Position numbers and translations under genes: made by a program
Source: Paramacrobiotus metropolitanus
Lineage: Eukaryota > Tardigrada > Eutardigrada > Parachela > Macrobiotidae
NCBI RefSeq assembly: GCF_019649055.1
Contig: NW_026570226.1
Location: 2,356,001-2,420,000, forward strand
Direction: 5' to 3'
DNA: 64,000 nt
The notes under the pieces: generated by a model
Seen by the model: only the letters and a program-made list of their open reading frames with translations
Databases searched by the model: none
What the model was told of the DNA's origin: nothing
Shown here: positions 24,545 to 35,800 of the stretch, one piece after another
Numbering within the stretch: the first letter of the stretch is position 1
Layout: every line of letters begins with the position of its first letter

Positions 24545-26494
24545 CTGTGTTGTCGACTCAAGTTGGCACCCTTTTTTACAGTACAGCAAATCTATGCTAT
24601 AAAGCTCTGTGCGCCGTGCAGGCGTGCACTTGAATTGCCCGCACAGTGGGAAACATACTTACAGGGCGGCTGGCAGCGACTGCCGCCAAAAAAACCCCTG
24701 TCCGTTAACAACGACAATTAGCATTTTAAAATTTGATAACTGGCAAAGATTGTTTGTTTTTTGCTGGGATATCTTTTTTTAACTAATATGACGAAACAGT
24801 ATAGTTCTGAATTCGTGAAAAGCATCATGCTTAGTTTCCAGGCATCAGGTCTTTCTCCTCGCAAGTTTGCCAAATCTCAACCACATGTTTCGGAAACAAC
24901 ACTTCGACGGTGGATTTCGTGAGTTTTCATTTCATTTTTCACAGTAAGTATACTGACGTAAGAAAATGTTTCAGAGAATTGTGAAAAGGCATCCCTGTCG
25001 GTAAAGGGAAAAAGCGCAGACGACGCAGCGGTCGCGGTTTCCAGCACATCGATCCGCCTCTGACGAAATGGATACTCGAGCAGTTTGAAAAGGGCCTGTG
25101 TGTGACTAACGACATGATTAAAGAACATGCGCTGTTGTTAGCTTGTAATCCAGCGTTCAAGGCTTCTTAAGGATGGCTGGTGGATTTCAAAAAGCGAAAT
25201 AAACTGGTCTATCGCGCAGCTACGCACATATCCCGCAAGCAGGGAATGACACGGGAGGATATTGTGAGTAAACGTAATTTTAAATTTTCCAGTAAATGTG
25301 AAGACAAACCAGTTGTCTGATAATTTATTGTGTATTATATTAGGAAGAGGAAGAACAGTATATCGATGCGATGATAGATTTGAACGCAGCGCTGGAGTGC
25401 GGTAGCGATGCGGGTGACCTGAAGCGGATCCTGAACATGGATCAGACGATGGTCCGGCTGGTTGCGCCTAAGCTTCACTCCGTAGTGCCCGTCGGCTCCA
25501 AGCAAGTGAGGTTAATTCGCCCACCAGGAGACAAAGAAGGTTTTACGGTCACATTGACAGTGTCGGCCGATGGTTCCCTGTTGCCGGCCGTTATTGTGTT
25601 CAAGGGTGCAGCAGAAACAGAAAAGCTTTCAGATGGGATAATGCGTTCGCTAAAGGCACCCACAAATATAATTATTGCAAGCTCAAAATCTGCGTGGTGG
25701 ACTGAAGATTTGGACCATGAGTGGATCGGCACGACGTTTCCTTTTGACGGTCGCGTCAGGACCTTGATTCGCGATCAGTATACAGTCCACAAAATGGATT
25801 CTAGTGCCGAGATGCTGGAAGAGCGTAGTGTTTCGCAATTGTTAATTCCAGCTGGGCAGACCGGCCGCTACTCCGCATTGGATGTGGGAATAAATAAAGC
25901 GTTCAAAGCCTTCTATAAGACTGAATATGAGAAGTGGCGCCGAGAGCAAAATCCAAATAACTGCACCAAGTCCGGGTATCTCAAAAAGCCGAATCGTCAA
26001 GATTTTATCGATATGGTTTCGCGAGCAGCGTACAAAATTACTCCGGAATGTATAAAGAGTTCATTTCGTGCAGCGGGAATAATTACAGCAGAGAACTATG
26101 CTGAAATCGATGAAAATCATGTTCCTGATGAGCAACCCAGTGAACTGGAAATTAGCCTTTTCGATCCTCAGTTACTGAATGGAGAATAACGTCCTGTTGT
26201 TTTTTGCATATTCTTTCAAAGTGATGTTAGGTTTTCTTATGTTTGGGGTTTATTATGCAGAATTGATGATCGTTTATTTGTGTACAGAGTTCTGTTTTAC
26301 GACGAATAAAGCGAAGTTCACGTAGCCATTCTTAATGGTCGGTCGTGTTTTGGCGGCAGTCGCTGCCAGCCGCCCTGTAAGTATGTTTCCCACTGTGCGG
26401 GCAATTCAAATGCACGCCTGCACGGCGCACAGAGCTTTATAGCATAGATTTGCTGTACTGTAAAAAAGGGTGCCAACTTGAGTCGACAACACAG
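24545..26494 (+). mobile_element. pogo/Tigger-type DNA transposon, full length with ~147-bp TIRs, TA target site
   Basis: The left end (24545-24691) and right end (26348-26494) are inverted copies with, by eye, one mismatch up to the GCCGCCAAAA block. Each end begins CTGTGTTGTCGACTCAAG and is flanked by TA (24543-24544 and 26495-26496), as for Tc1/mariner-pogo elements. It contains one three-exon transposase gene, 24788-26189. The element lies in intron 3 of monooxygenase copy B. Near-identical TIRs argue for a young insertion. Confidence 0.9.
24788..26189 (+). pseudogene. pogo-like transposase with two in-frame stops
   Basis: Exons 24788-24918, 24975-25263 and 25344-26189 join in phase; about 421 codons. 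Exon 1 encodes an N-terminal psq/CENP-B-like helix-turn-helix (MTKQYSSEFVKSIMLSFQAS). Exon 2 carries the second DNA-binding half (WLVDFKKRNKL) but has a TGA at 24982-24984 and a TAA at 25168-25170. Exon 3 is a fully open DDE domain: first Asp in ILNMDQTMV, second in TLIRDQYTVHKM, third in SALDVGINKAFKAF (DDD type). With two nonsense codons it is probably inactive as it stands. Its intact TIRs could still be mobilised in trans. Confidence 0.8.
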
Positions 26495-26800
26495 TACATA
26501 AATTATAAAATGCTAACTTTTCTCATTTTGAATTAACTAAATCTTAGGAAGGGTTGAAGTTGTCACATTAGAAGTTTTTCGCTGAGACACCATACCCATA
26601 CCTTAACCATCTCTTATCAAATAAAATAACGCTATGGTAAGAAAGTGCTAACCGCCATTTCGCTTCGCCTCGATTAGTCTTTCCCTAACTATACACAATA
26701 TTTGGCCACATTAGGCAATATTTTACGGATATTATTTTTGAATCTTATCTTGTCACTACTCTCATAATTTTTATGTGCATCATTGAATACGATTCGGAAA

Positions 26801-27823
26801 ATGAAATTTATTTACCTTTTTCTTCTATATAAACGCAAAATAATTTCCAGACGCAGGTTTCTTTTACTACTCTGTATACTGAAAAAGCGAAAACTGCGAG
26901 ATGACTGGGTTCCGTTCGCTTTTGATCCGAGCGTCTTCACCGAACGAGAAAGCTGGCGATATTTTCGATTCACCATGCCCGAAATTGAAGATCTCCAAAA
27001 GCGTCTTCTTATCCCCGACGTTGTGGTAACTGCTGAACGTGATCGTGCGTCAGGTGTGGAAGCACTGTGCATTCTGTTGCGCCGATTTGTGTATCCTTCA
27101 CGCTGGATAGACCTGCGTATGTTTTTTGGGCGATCAGAGTGCAGTCTATGCCGAATATTTATGTGGGTTTTAAACCACATTGACAGGACTTTTAGATGGC
27201 TTGTGGAAGAGTGGAATCAGACCTGGCTTACTGAAGAGGATTTCGTTATGTATGCCGGTGCCATAGCTGCAAAAGGTGGTGTCTTACGCGGTTGTTTTGG
27301 TTTCATCGATGGGACTGCGCGACCAATCAGCCGTCCAAGATTTTTCCAGTGCCAGTGTTTTAGTGGTCACAAGCGTCACCATTGCTCGAAATGGCAGGCT
27401 ATTTTACTCCCAAATGGGATGAATTGCAGTTTGTACGGCGGACACCGAGGATCCATGCACGACAGCACCCTACTAACTTCAAGCAAGGTTCTCGACGCAC
27501 TGCAGCAGAAGTTTACCACGTTTATTGGTCCAGACAGATTCTGTCTGTATGGTGACTCAGGATACGGAAGAGGCGAGCTTGTCAAAAAACCATTCTCAAA
27601 AGTAGAAGTACTGAATGATCGTCGAAAAAAGGCATTAAACAAAGCTATGTCTCGGGTAAGAGAACCCGCTGAGTGGGGCTTCAAAGAGGTCATTTCTAAG
27701 TTCGCGTTTCTTGACTTTAAAAACCAAATGCGAATGTACGTTAAACCAGTCAACAAACTATACCGTGTAGCTGTTATTCTTATCAATTGTCATAACTGTA
27801 TACATCATAATCAAGCTAGCTAG
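26801..27823 (+). CDS. Harbinger-type transposase (DDE_4 nuclease), intact 340 aa
   Basis: Single open frame from ATG 26801. Catalytic core in order: FGFIDGTARPISRP (first Asp), GGHRGSMHDSTLLT (second Asp), LYGDSGYGRGEL (the conserved 'DsgY'), and EWGFKEVISKF (catalytic Glu region). The QCQCFSGHKRHHCSKWQAI segment corresponds to the 'yysghkk.h..k.q.v' stretch of this family. Length and order fit a complete PIF/Harbinger nuclease, and nothing in the frame is broken. Normally it needs its Myb-like partner for nuclear import and DNA binding. Confidence 0.85.
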   Translation: MKFIYLFLLYKRKIISRRRFLLLLCILKKRKLRDDWVPFAFDPSVFTERESWRYFRFTMPEIEDLQKRLLIPDVVVTAERDRASGVEALCILLRRFVYPSRWIDLRMFFGRSECSLCRIFMWVLNHIDRTFRWLVEEWNQTWLTEEDFVMYAGAIAAKGGVLRGCFGFIDGTARPISRPRFFQCQCFSGHKRHHCSKWQAILLPNGMNCSLYGGHRGSMHDSTLLTSSKVLDALQQKFTTFIGPDRFCLYGDSGYGRGELVKKPFSKVEVLNDRRKKALNKAMSRVREPAEWGFKEVISKFAFLDFKNQMRMYVKPVNKLYRVAVILINCHNCIHHNQAS

Positions 27824-28097
27824 TATTTCGATTTAGAGCCACCTAGTCTGGAAGAATATTTAGTTACGTTTGATGAATAAAGTTGCGTGCTGCTGTGTGT
27901 ATTTTATTATACTTCGGACTTAAAATCAGAAAATTAATTACCGCTCATTTTCTCCTTCAATGCAATCTCACGCTCTCTACATGCTATCTCACGTTCTTGC
28001 AAGTCTAATTCCCGCATGCGAATTGTGTACTTTCGCTGGTCTTCTGCGCTTCGGAGCTCTTTCTCTTGTTCCATTTGCTTTTCTCGCAGCTCTCCTG

Positions 28098-28942
28098 CTA
28101 AATTTTTTTTCCTCGAATTCTCGGATTTTTCAACTCTTTTTCTTTGATGTTACATTTCATTTTATCACCCTCAGCTATGGCTTTGACAGCTTCAAGTTCG
28201 GCGGATGTTTTAGTCGGTTTGAGTTTTGCTGGTCGCATGCATTTCTGGCGCAATCTTCGGGCAGTTTTTTCGCGTTCATATGTTGCAGGATCATAATCCG
28301 GTTTTTGCATGGCCGCTTCTTCTTCGGCGGCGGAATCCACCCATTCATCGTTATCAGATCCTTCAGTAGCTCCCGATGCGCTGGAAGAAGAAAGGCGATA
28401 ATCTGCGAGATCGTCCACCCGTTTCTTTTTTGTAAACGTCGATTTTCCGGCGCTTTGAATAATGGCCGTTTCTGCATTACGTTTCTGAGCCTACGCAGCT
28501 TTCTGCTGTTTCTTCTGTTCTGTCAAAGCAACGGCGTCTTGTTTGCTATCCGACAAGGAGGAAAGGGCTGCTTCAATGCGGCCGTAGATTTCTTCGGTGC
28601 CAGTTCGAACAAGATTTCTGAGATCTTGCTTGATAAATGCCTCTACCAACTTGTCCACTCGAACTTGACACGCGCGATCAGTCAGCAACGTCTTGAATCT
28701 CTGTATATAAATAGAACTAAAATAAGCTTCGTGCGAAAACCAAACCTGCATGAATGCGAGCCAACCTTCACCTTCGTCGTATTGAGATTTTCGGCGATCT
28801 TTTCCCAGCATTCCCGAGGATTCCGAGCTGCGTACGGATTCTGTGCACTGGCTTCTTCCACTAGCAATAAATCAAGCTCCGCGGTAAAACGATTCCTGCG
28901 ATTTTTTGCCTGAGGCTGAGAACGATCATCGGCAGCCGCCAT
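28098..28942 (-). pseudogene. Myb/SANT-like Harbinger partner protein with one premature TAG
   Basis: Exons 28942-28772 and 28700-28098 join in phase 0. The N-terminus (NRFTAELDLLLVEEASAQNP, then ECWEKIAENLN) is the Myb/SANT-like trihelix typical of Harbinger protein 2, and a Lys/Glu-rich coiled-coil tail follows. A TAG at 28491-28493 interrupts the tail between KKQQKAA and AQKRNAE; a CAG-to-TAG change would explain it. After the stop the frame stays open for about 130 codons. A truncated product keeps the DNA-binding part. The 317-aa frame on the opposite strand is its shadow. Confidence 0.65.
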
Positions 28943-29574
28943 TTCAAAACTTTAGGAAATTACAACCTTGTTGAATAAAGACTTGAAAATGCACTTCGTT
29001 CATGAGAAAAACACTTGTTGCCGGCGTAGTGGTCGACCGCCATCAAGGTGGCAGCGTATGAAGAGTTGAGCCAGCGGCGCGCAGCTGGCTTTTCAGTGCC
29101 TTCCAATTTATTTTTTTCTCTTGCGCTACGAGAATTGGTATTGTTTGCAGCATCAAGATTCATATTTAGAAATGCTTTCTGTGTCCGAAAAAACCATAAT
29201 CAATGAAATCAGGTTTACAGGAACTAAGGGGAGCCTCTGGAAGTTGGCTACCATACAACGAGTTTGTATGGTATTCACACTTACCATACGCTTGCACTTA
29301 ACCATAGCGTATGGTTAAGTGTAGTGCTATGGTTAAGTGGAGCGTTTGCGAAAAATGCCTATTGTGGTAAACGTAGTGCAGTTGCAAAACTACAAAGTAC
29401 TAGCAATCCCTGATAGCAGAACTTTGCGCTAAATACTTCCTCTTCTGTGCCTTTTACGATGGAAAATGCGGGACAAACTTGTACATACGCTGCCTATGGT
29501 GAACTGCAGTTCCTTTTTAATTCTCATTTCATCCCACAGCAAGGCCAAGGCTCGTTCCGTCGCCTGGTCCGGCG

Positions 29575-30407
29575 TAGAGCCCTGCACGAGCCGAGCCGCT
29601 CGGCTCAGCTCACGAGCGCTCGGCGCTCGCGAGCACTTCGAGCGAGCAGGCGTCGTTTTGCGAATTTGCGAACGAGCCGAACAACTGAAAAAAATTGCGA
29701 GCAAGCCGAGCGAGCGGGATGGTCGGGTGCGAGCGATCGCGAGCTTACAGGCTAACATTGTGCAAACTGGAGAAGTTTCGGGTACAAAACTACATTGACC
29801 GACCTGAAAACGGTCTTAAACCACCGTCACCTTCGCGCTTCGCGCGAAGTGATTTACTAACTTTCCTAGACCGGTTGGGACTCAGGACTAACTTTTGATA
29901 TTTTGTACTCGTAGCGAACAAAAATATTATTTGACGGGTTTATGAATCAGTTGAATGCTTCATAAGAAAGGTGCATTTTAATTTTGAGCATTCTACTGTA
30001 TGTATTTATTTCAGACTAAATTAAGAAAACTACATCAAGTTGAAAATTAGAGAAATGTAGTAGCGAAAAAATGAAAAACTGAAATGAAACGGACTACCAG
30101 TATGGAGATATAAGTGATTGTCTCTGAACATCCGATTACACTTACTGAGTTTTTGTGTTGGTGAAAAGTTTGGTATAATTAATTCGTGCAAAAAATGGAT
30201 ACGTAAATTTTTGCCGATCTCACGAGCGAGCCGATTTGCCAAAATAAAATTACGAGCGAGTTGAGCGAGCGGAAGCAAAGAAAAATTGGAAAACGAGCGA
30301 GTCGAGCGAGCGGTGGTTGGGGCGCGAGCGAGATGACCGAGCAGGAAGTTTCAGAAAGCTGAAACGAGCGAGTTGAGCAGCACTTTTGCTGCTCGTGCAG
30401 GGCTCTA
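29575..30407. mobile_element. 833-bp hAT-type MITE inserted in exon 3 of monooxygenase copy B
   Basis: Starts TAGAGCCCTGCACGAGC and ends with its exact inverted complement. It is flanked by a perfect 8-bp duplication GTCCGGCG (29567-29574 and 30408-30415). TIRs beginning TAGAG and an 8-bp target site are the hAT signature. Subterminal regions are packed with CGAGCGAG-type repeats (29576-29750 and 30215-30385), as hAT elements often show for transposase binding. No transposase was seen. Removing the element and one target copy restores the open exon 3 reading frame. Confidence 0.92.
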
Positions 30408-32142
30408 GTCCGGCGCAATAAAATTAATGCTGGTAGAGGAGCGGAAGCTGTGGTGCCGTATATTGGCGGTGGGACTACACGGCGGTCTATAGTGCAGATT
30501 GTAACTGACGTGCTGCAGGATATTCTAGAAAAAGAAGCCTAAAGCTTGATTAGCTTGTAGTAAACATTTCCACTTCCGGGCAACTGTTATTTAATTTTAT
30601 TTCGCTTTGATTATTGTACCATCTGCATTGATAGGCATTTTATTTTAAGGGGAAAGAAAGGGCAGCACCACGGTACCTGAAACGGTCGGTCGGCCGCCTG
30701 ATCGCAGGTAATCAGCCGGCGAGCGGCCCGCAAAACGGTGTATGTATCATTTTTCCAGCCGGAAATCTTCTGCCAGTCTTGATGGTCATCCAGACTGAGG
30801 TTGAGAGAGCGTGCGGTGAGGTTTACTTTCAAATAACGATCCTATTTATCAAACATAATACAGCAGCTGCATTACTGAAAAACTATCGCGGATTCATCTG
30901 AATCGTGATAATATAGCAAAAAAAGTACTTAATTTATAGCAAGGCGGATAGAAAAAAAATTAATTTCTAAACAATGTTCACAAAAACTGAACCAAAACAT
31001 AAAAGCTTAATTTCTCATTTTACTAAACTGATCAAAAATTTTAAAACAATGAAAAAAAATAAAACAAAATTGGGTCAAAGAGCTATTATACGGTACTGCG
31101 CAAAATGTAACCATGAATCCCGGATGCACAAGGATAAAAATTGCTACATAGATCCCAAAAAGCTTTATGACTGTGACAATCAGATCACAGCACGCACTGA
31201 CACGCAGAAGTCACAGTGGCGTAACCTACCGCATCTGTTTCCATTAATTAGCTTGGTTTATTTAAAAGCTAACAATCAAAAACAGTCGACGTATTTTTAC
31301 CTGCACAATGATGTCATTGGTCTGATCGTCGAAGTATCCGAACAATACATCGGATTGGTCCATACCGCCGTCGGGTGACAGTCCCATGGCCAGCCAGCCC
31401 TGTGTCGGATAGGACAGCTGTACTTCGATGTGCGTGTCATTGGTGCCCCAACGAATCTGCACCGGTTTGTCGGCGGGGGTTCGTTTCGTCCGATGGACAT
31501 TGGATAATTCGATGCCATGACATGCGCCGATTAACACTCGCCCTCGTCCATGTGCCTGAGAGGCACATTTAATCATTCAAAAATTCATGGAACGTTAATC
31601 TGGCTGTTGATTTCTTCCTACCTGACCTGAATTCCTCTGAAAATTTGTTTGCTTTTCATTTATTGAAACAGTTAGTAAAAATGAATGAACTGAAAACTGA
31701 GAAACTACGAATTCCAACCGCTTCCGGTTGGTGAACAAATGGCAGCCTCCCAGTATGGCAGCGTGATTTGACTCTGCTGCGAATTTTTTTGCGAAGTCCT
31801 CACTTCTTTTCAAATTCAGTTAACCGATTTAAAACGAACTCTTTTTACTTGGGTGCTTAATGAAAAGGAAGAACTAAGTGCAGAAAACATTTTGCATGAA
31901 TATCAGACCGTTCTACACCAGACTGGGACGAACCCATGGGCTGCGCCTGCGCGGCACACATGAAAACTCCGTGTAATTAAACCATAGACGAGTGCGAGTG
32001 TTAAGAAGGCCAACACAATTCCCAGCATGACTGTGGTGTTATGTTCTCTCTGTATATATAATGATAAAACTACTTTGTATCTTTAAAAATTTGTTTGTTT
32101 AGTCTTTTAATGTTTAAAAATTTTTTTCTATACAACACCCAC

Positions 32143-32232
32143 CGCAGTTCCGTGATATTTTTTCCCAGCGTCGGCACTTTTCTCAAGCAGTCTCCACTGG
32201 GTGAGGCATTGGCTAATTCGATAGCGTGACCA
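32143..32232 (-). pseudogene. Relic of a further monooxygenase copy (C): bits of exons 4 and 1
   Basis: On the minus strand about 32185-32143 reads VPTLGKKYHGTA followed by a donor-like gtgggt, matching the end of exon 4 (copy A has VPTLDKKYHAIA). Just upstream, about 32232-32209 reads GHAIELAN, matching the signal-peptide/DOMON junction of exon 1. Exons 2 and 3 are missing between them. This is a deletion relic or a fused fragment, closer to copy A than to D. Confidence 0.55.
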
Positions 32233-32802
32233 TTTTATCTTCGCGATCAGAATAATACACGAGAAGTTATTCGTTCATAAACACACAGCTATAGAAGTAT
32301 GCATTTTATGCTGCTTTTTGCCACTGTGACTGCAAAACTGGTAATGCGGGAATACAAATTACTTGAACGGATGTGCATTCTTGGGCCTCTTTGGTCAGAT
32401 GGTTAATATGAATGCCAGTGACTATAACACATGCGATAACCAAGGATAGAATGTACTTGTATTGTCGGCATTAATTATATATTGTATTAAAACTACCTGG
32501 TGTTTACATTGCTGTTTCCTGAATGAACTCTTTTGGCATAAATCAAAGTTTATTTAGTTCCAACAGTATTGAGACTCAGGACAGATTCGATGTCAGGGGC
32601 CCAGGGCATGCTCTTACCCAAGGAAGCTGGAGAATTTCAAATTGCTACCGAGTATGGAAAACAAACATTCCAATTGTAACGTATCAAATTAAACTAATAC
32701 CCATGCACCTAACAAAGCGAAACCAGATATAAAAACTTTATTTTTGCTGCAGAAATATTTTAATTTGCATGCAAAAGAATGATTTCCACAACTACAGACG
32801 TG

Positions 32803-35800
32803 TTATGGCTGATCGCAGGTATCGCTCCTCTTGGGCGCCCATCGGTCGATCACGGGCGGATTGTCGGTCATCGACACCGAGTGATTTCCCTACCGCCAAC
32901 CGTCATGTAAATGTATACAACAAAATAATTTATACTGGTTGAGATTGTCGTTCCGTACCTGCGATATGCATATGCTCATGTAATTAACGCCCCTCGTGTA
33001 GAAATCATGCAGCGGTTTGGCGTCCTCTTCGCTCCAGGTGCGCGAGCTAAAGTACTTTTGAGCTTGCGGCTGAATATTTTTGACGATGGATCGGTGCGCT
33101 TCGTTCATTTCGCTGGTGCCGGTCATGAGGATTTTAGCGATGTCCGGCGTAATTTTAGGCAGGAATGCCGATCTGCACAGAAATATATTTAATTTCTAAT
33201 AAGAAAAAATTGCTTCCTTTGCACTGAATCGTCTTTTTAAATTTTATTATTTTTCATTGAATTTTTTCTAATTTGTTACAACTGTTAACGGTTATAAGAG
33301 ATTACAAAACGTTTTATTCGCGGTGCGGCGTTAACTACGGTGCTGCGTACTGATTAGGCCGTGGTTGCGCCATCATGGCCAAGTAGTCTGCAGCACGGAA
33401 TTTCGTTCCGCACGCATTCAATCCGGCTTTAGGATAGTACATGAGAAAAGCCAGGCACATTTCCTCCATGGAACCTTCACCGCCCTGCACGAAATATCGT
33501 CCTATTTGTAAATATCCACCAATAATTACAATTTTTTTCCTAACTTACAAAGACAGGTTGAATGTCGTTCTCCGTAGTGAAATTGCACTCCAGGACAATC
33601 CGATCGCCCTGCAAATACAAGCTCGGTTAAGAGTGGGAGTGCTGATGAGACTGAGTCACTGAGACTATAGTATTTAAGGCTGAATATTTACATAATATAG
33701 TATTTACGGCTGTCAGGGCTATATTAACAGCGTGTACACAGCACTGATTACTAGTTTAGACGTTGTGAACGTAATATTCTTCTTTCTCAATCCGTAATCG
33801 GTGCGTGTTTAACACTGGGTAATAATGCAGGCAAAGATGTGCTCCGGCATGGATGTGATTTTAATGGGCAATGGGATTTTATTATACCGGTAAGAATTTT
33901 CTGAATGGCAGGACCGGTCGGGCTGTCTGGTAGTTGAAGTCGTATTTGGGATTAATATCGATGATTGGCAGCTCCTGAGAGCCACGGAAGTGACGCACCA
34001 CGCCACTCAGACCTATTGACCGAACAATTATCATTTGTCAAATATAGGTTCCATAATATTGTATAATATTTTATAATATCGCAAAAATTGCATTTTTCTC
34101 ATAGATACCTCGTGTGTGCATATGAATCGCGCTGGAGAATATGGTAACTCCTTCCTTCGGAAGCTACAATCGTTGAGAATTTCAATCTGTATACCGTCTA
34201 ACTGGTACAAACAGACGGATTATGGGGCGTTATGAGCGTCCGCAGTCTTACCGAGTTCGTACAGAACTCCGGACATTGTCCTTGGATATTGAAAACTTTC
34301 TGGCCTGGTGGTAAGGTCATCGTAACTAGTGACAAGACAAAAAAAATTGCAAATAAACACGGAAATTATCCGAGCATATCAATGGATCTATCTGATGTAT
34401 CACAGAAATTTCACGTCGTGGCTACGGTTTTCTTAAAAAGCAACGACGCTAGTTCCAACTTGTGGTTTTCAAAATAAATGTATGTTAGGCACGTCAGTGC
34501 TGCTTACAGTCCAAACTGAGTATGCCGGTCATGAGCGTTCCGGAATCATACTGTCGCAGCTTATCCGTTAGCAGGTACTTCATTCCCGAATTGTCGACGA
34601 ACGCTAGAGAATACAGTTGTTTCGGTTTAGGTAAGTTAAATAACGCATTGCATACTATGTACTGTATTATTGTGACATTGTTACCTCTGTACTAAAAACT
34701 TACATCGACGATCCGGATTGTTATAATGAACCTGGACTAATGCGTACTTTCCGGACATTTCCGGTCCCCAGGGTTGACCAACTTCTTTCGGGAACCGATG
34801 CACGTCCTGCATAATCAAACGCCACCAAAATGTGATACCAGAACTGGGTTTTTGGCAACTTGTTCGGTTATCGCTATTTTACCGAGTTTCCGCAACGTGA
34901 GTGATATAGTCATTTAAATAAAATTTATTACAGCCAGCGTAACACATCTCGGTATACTGCAGCGATGTACAACCGGGGATAAATTCGAAAATGTAATTAT
35001 AAAGGTAACTCGCCAACTTTAAGTTTAACTAGCTGGTTTTATCTTTGTATTTGTACTTTTTATCGTATTTTTTATCGTTACGTTATCCTTGTTATTTATT
35101 TACTACCTTTCGCATAGTGTTTCTAATTATTATGAATTGCGAGCATTTTAGCTGAAAACGCTGTTAAAACAAACCCTGGCACATTCACACCATCAAACTG
35201 TACCGGCACGCGGATTACATACCTCGGCGCCCATGGCCCAGCCGCCCAGCAAACCCGGACAGTATTTCATAAGAAACGGTGATCCATCAGCCGGATTGCA
35301 TGTGAATTTAACCTGCTTCAATTCGGGTGCATCCTCTGGAATGTTGTCGCAAGAGTACACCAGCATATGATGGATGCTGACCACGTTCTTGGGGTCCATC
35401 AGGGGTTGGGTCTGTAAGAGAAGAAGATGGCCGGCATCACATTATTAAATTTGGCACTGCACTTTACCGCAACGGCATGATATTTTTTCTCCAGCACGGG
35501 GATCTTTTGAAGGGCGCACCAGTATACGGTGTCTTCGTTGCCGGTTACGGATACCTACAACACGGGACAAAACTGCCTAAAGACCATGAGTGCGGTATAA
35601 GCGCCAGCTAAATGACGGTTATGCGGACGGAACTTATTTGAAACACATTCACCAAAAACTGTTGTTTTATGAAAATGAGTACTTTGTTAACTTACTAGTT
35701 ACTACGGTTGTTTCTAATTGAATAGTGTGTTATGAAAGGGTTGACGTACTGAACCGAAAGTGGATGCAATAAGTAAACCAATTTCGTATGTAAGTAATAT

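Larger units (their letters stand above)
26600..29345. mobile_element. PIF/Harbinger-type DNA transposon (two-gene element), ends approximate
   Basis: Contains a + strand DDE transposase (26801-27823) and a convergent - strand Myb/SANT-like gene (28942-28098), the usual Harbinger pair. Both flanks carry the block TTAACCAT plus CGCTATGGTAAG-like motifs (26602-26645 on the left; several at 29250-29340 on the right, with a 12-bp-stem palindrome CACTTAACCATA..TATGGTTAAGTG). I could not fix the terminal inverted repeats or the 3-bp target site exactly. It lies next to the pogo element inside intron 3 of monooxygenase copy B. Confidence 0.7.
19844..32028 (-). pseudogene. DBH/MOXD1-like monooxygenase copy B, broken by insertions and an inversion
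   Basis: Recognisable pieces, 5' to 3': signal-peptide-like relic 32028-31981; exon 1 body 31515-31301 (GIELSNV, SWGTND-type DOMON start); exon 2 30841-30677; exon 3 in two halves, 30524-30408 and 29574-29489, around an 833-bp MITE; exon 4 23627-23541; first 15 codons of exon 5 23448-23404; the rest of exon 5 and exon 6 on the PLUS strand at 22917-23045 and 23175-23277; exons 7-14 at 21521-21426, 21360-21287, 21178-21124, 21063-20939, 20670-20611, 20532-20387, 20220-20002, 19929-19844. Exon 13 carries a 5-bp insertion making a TGA soon after GVNY, and exon 14 is one base short. Exons 7-12 keep open frames and normal splice sites, so decay is recent or those parts were conserved until recently. 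Intron 3 (23628-29488) was swollen by two DNA transposons. Confidence 0.85.

Noticed and set aside
27960-28913. 317-aa open frame on the plus strand
   Set aside because: It lies exactly opposite the Myb-like Harbinger gene (28098-28942, minus), which has a recognisable trihelix and a proper intron. The plus frame is Phe/Ser/Leu-rich antisense shadow.
29447-29798. Overlapping plus-strand frames rich in Arg/Ser/Ala
   Set aside because: They arise from the GC-rich CGAGCGAG subterminal repeats of the hAT MITE.
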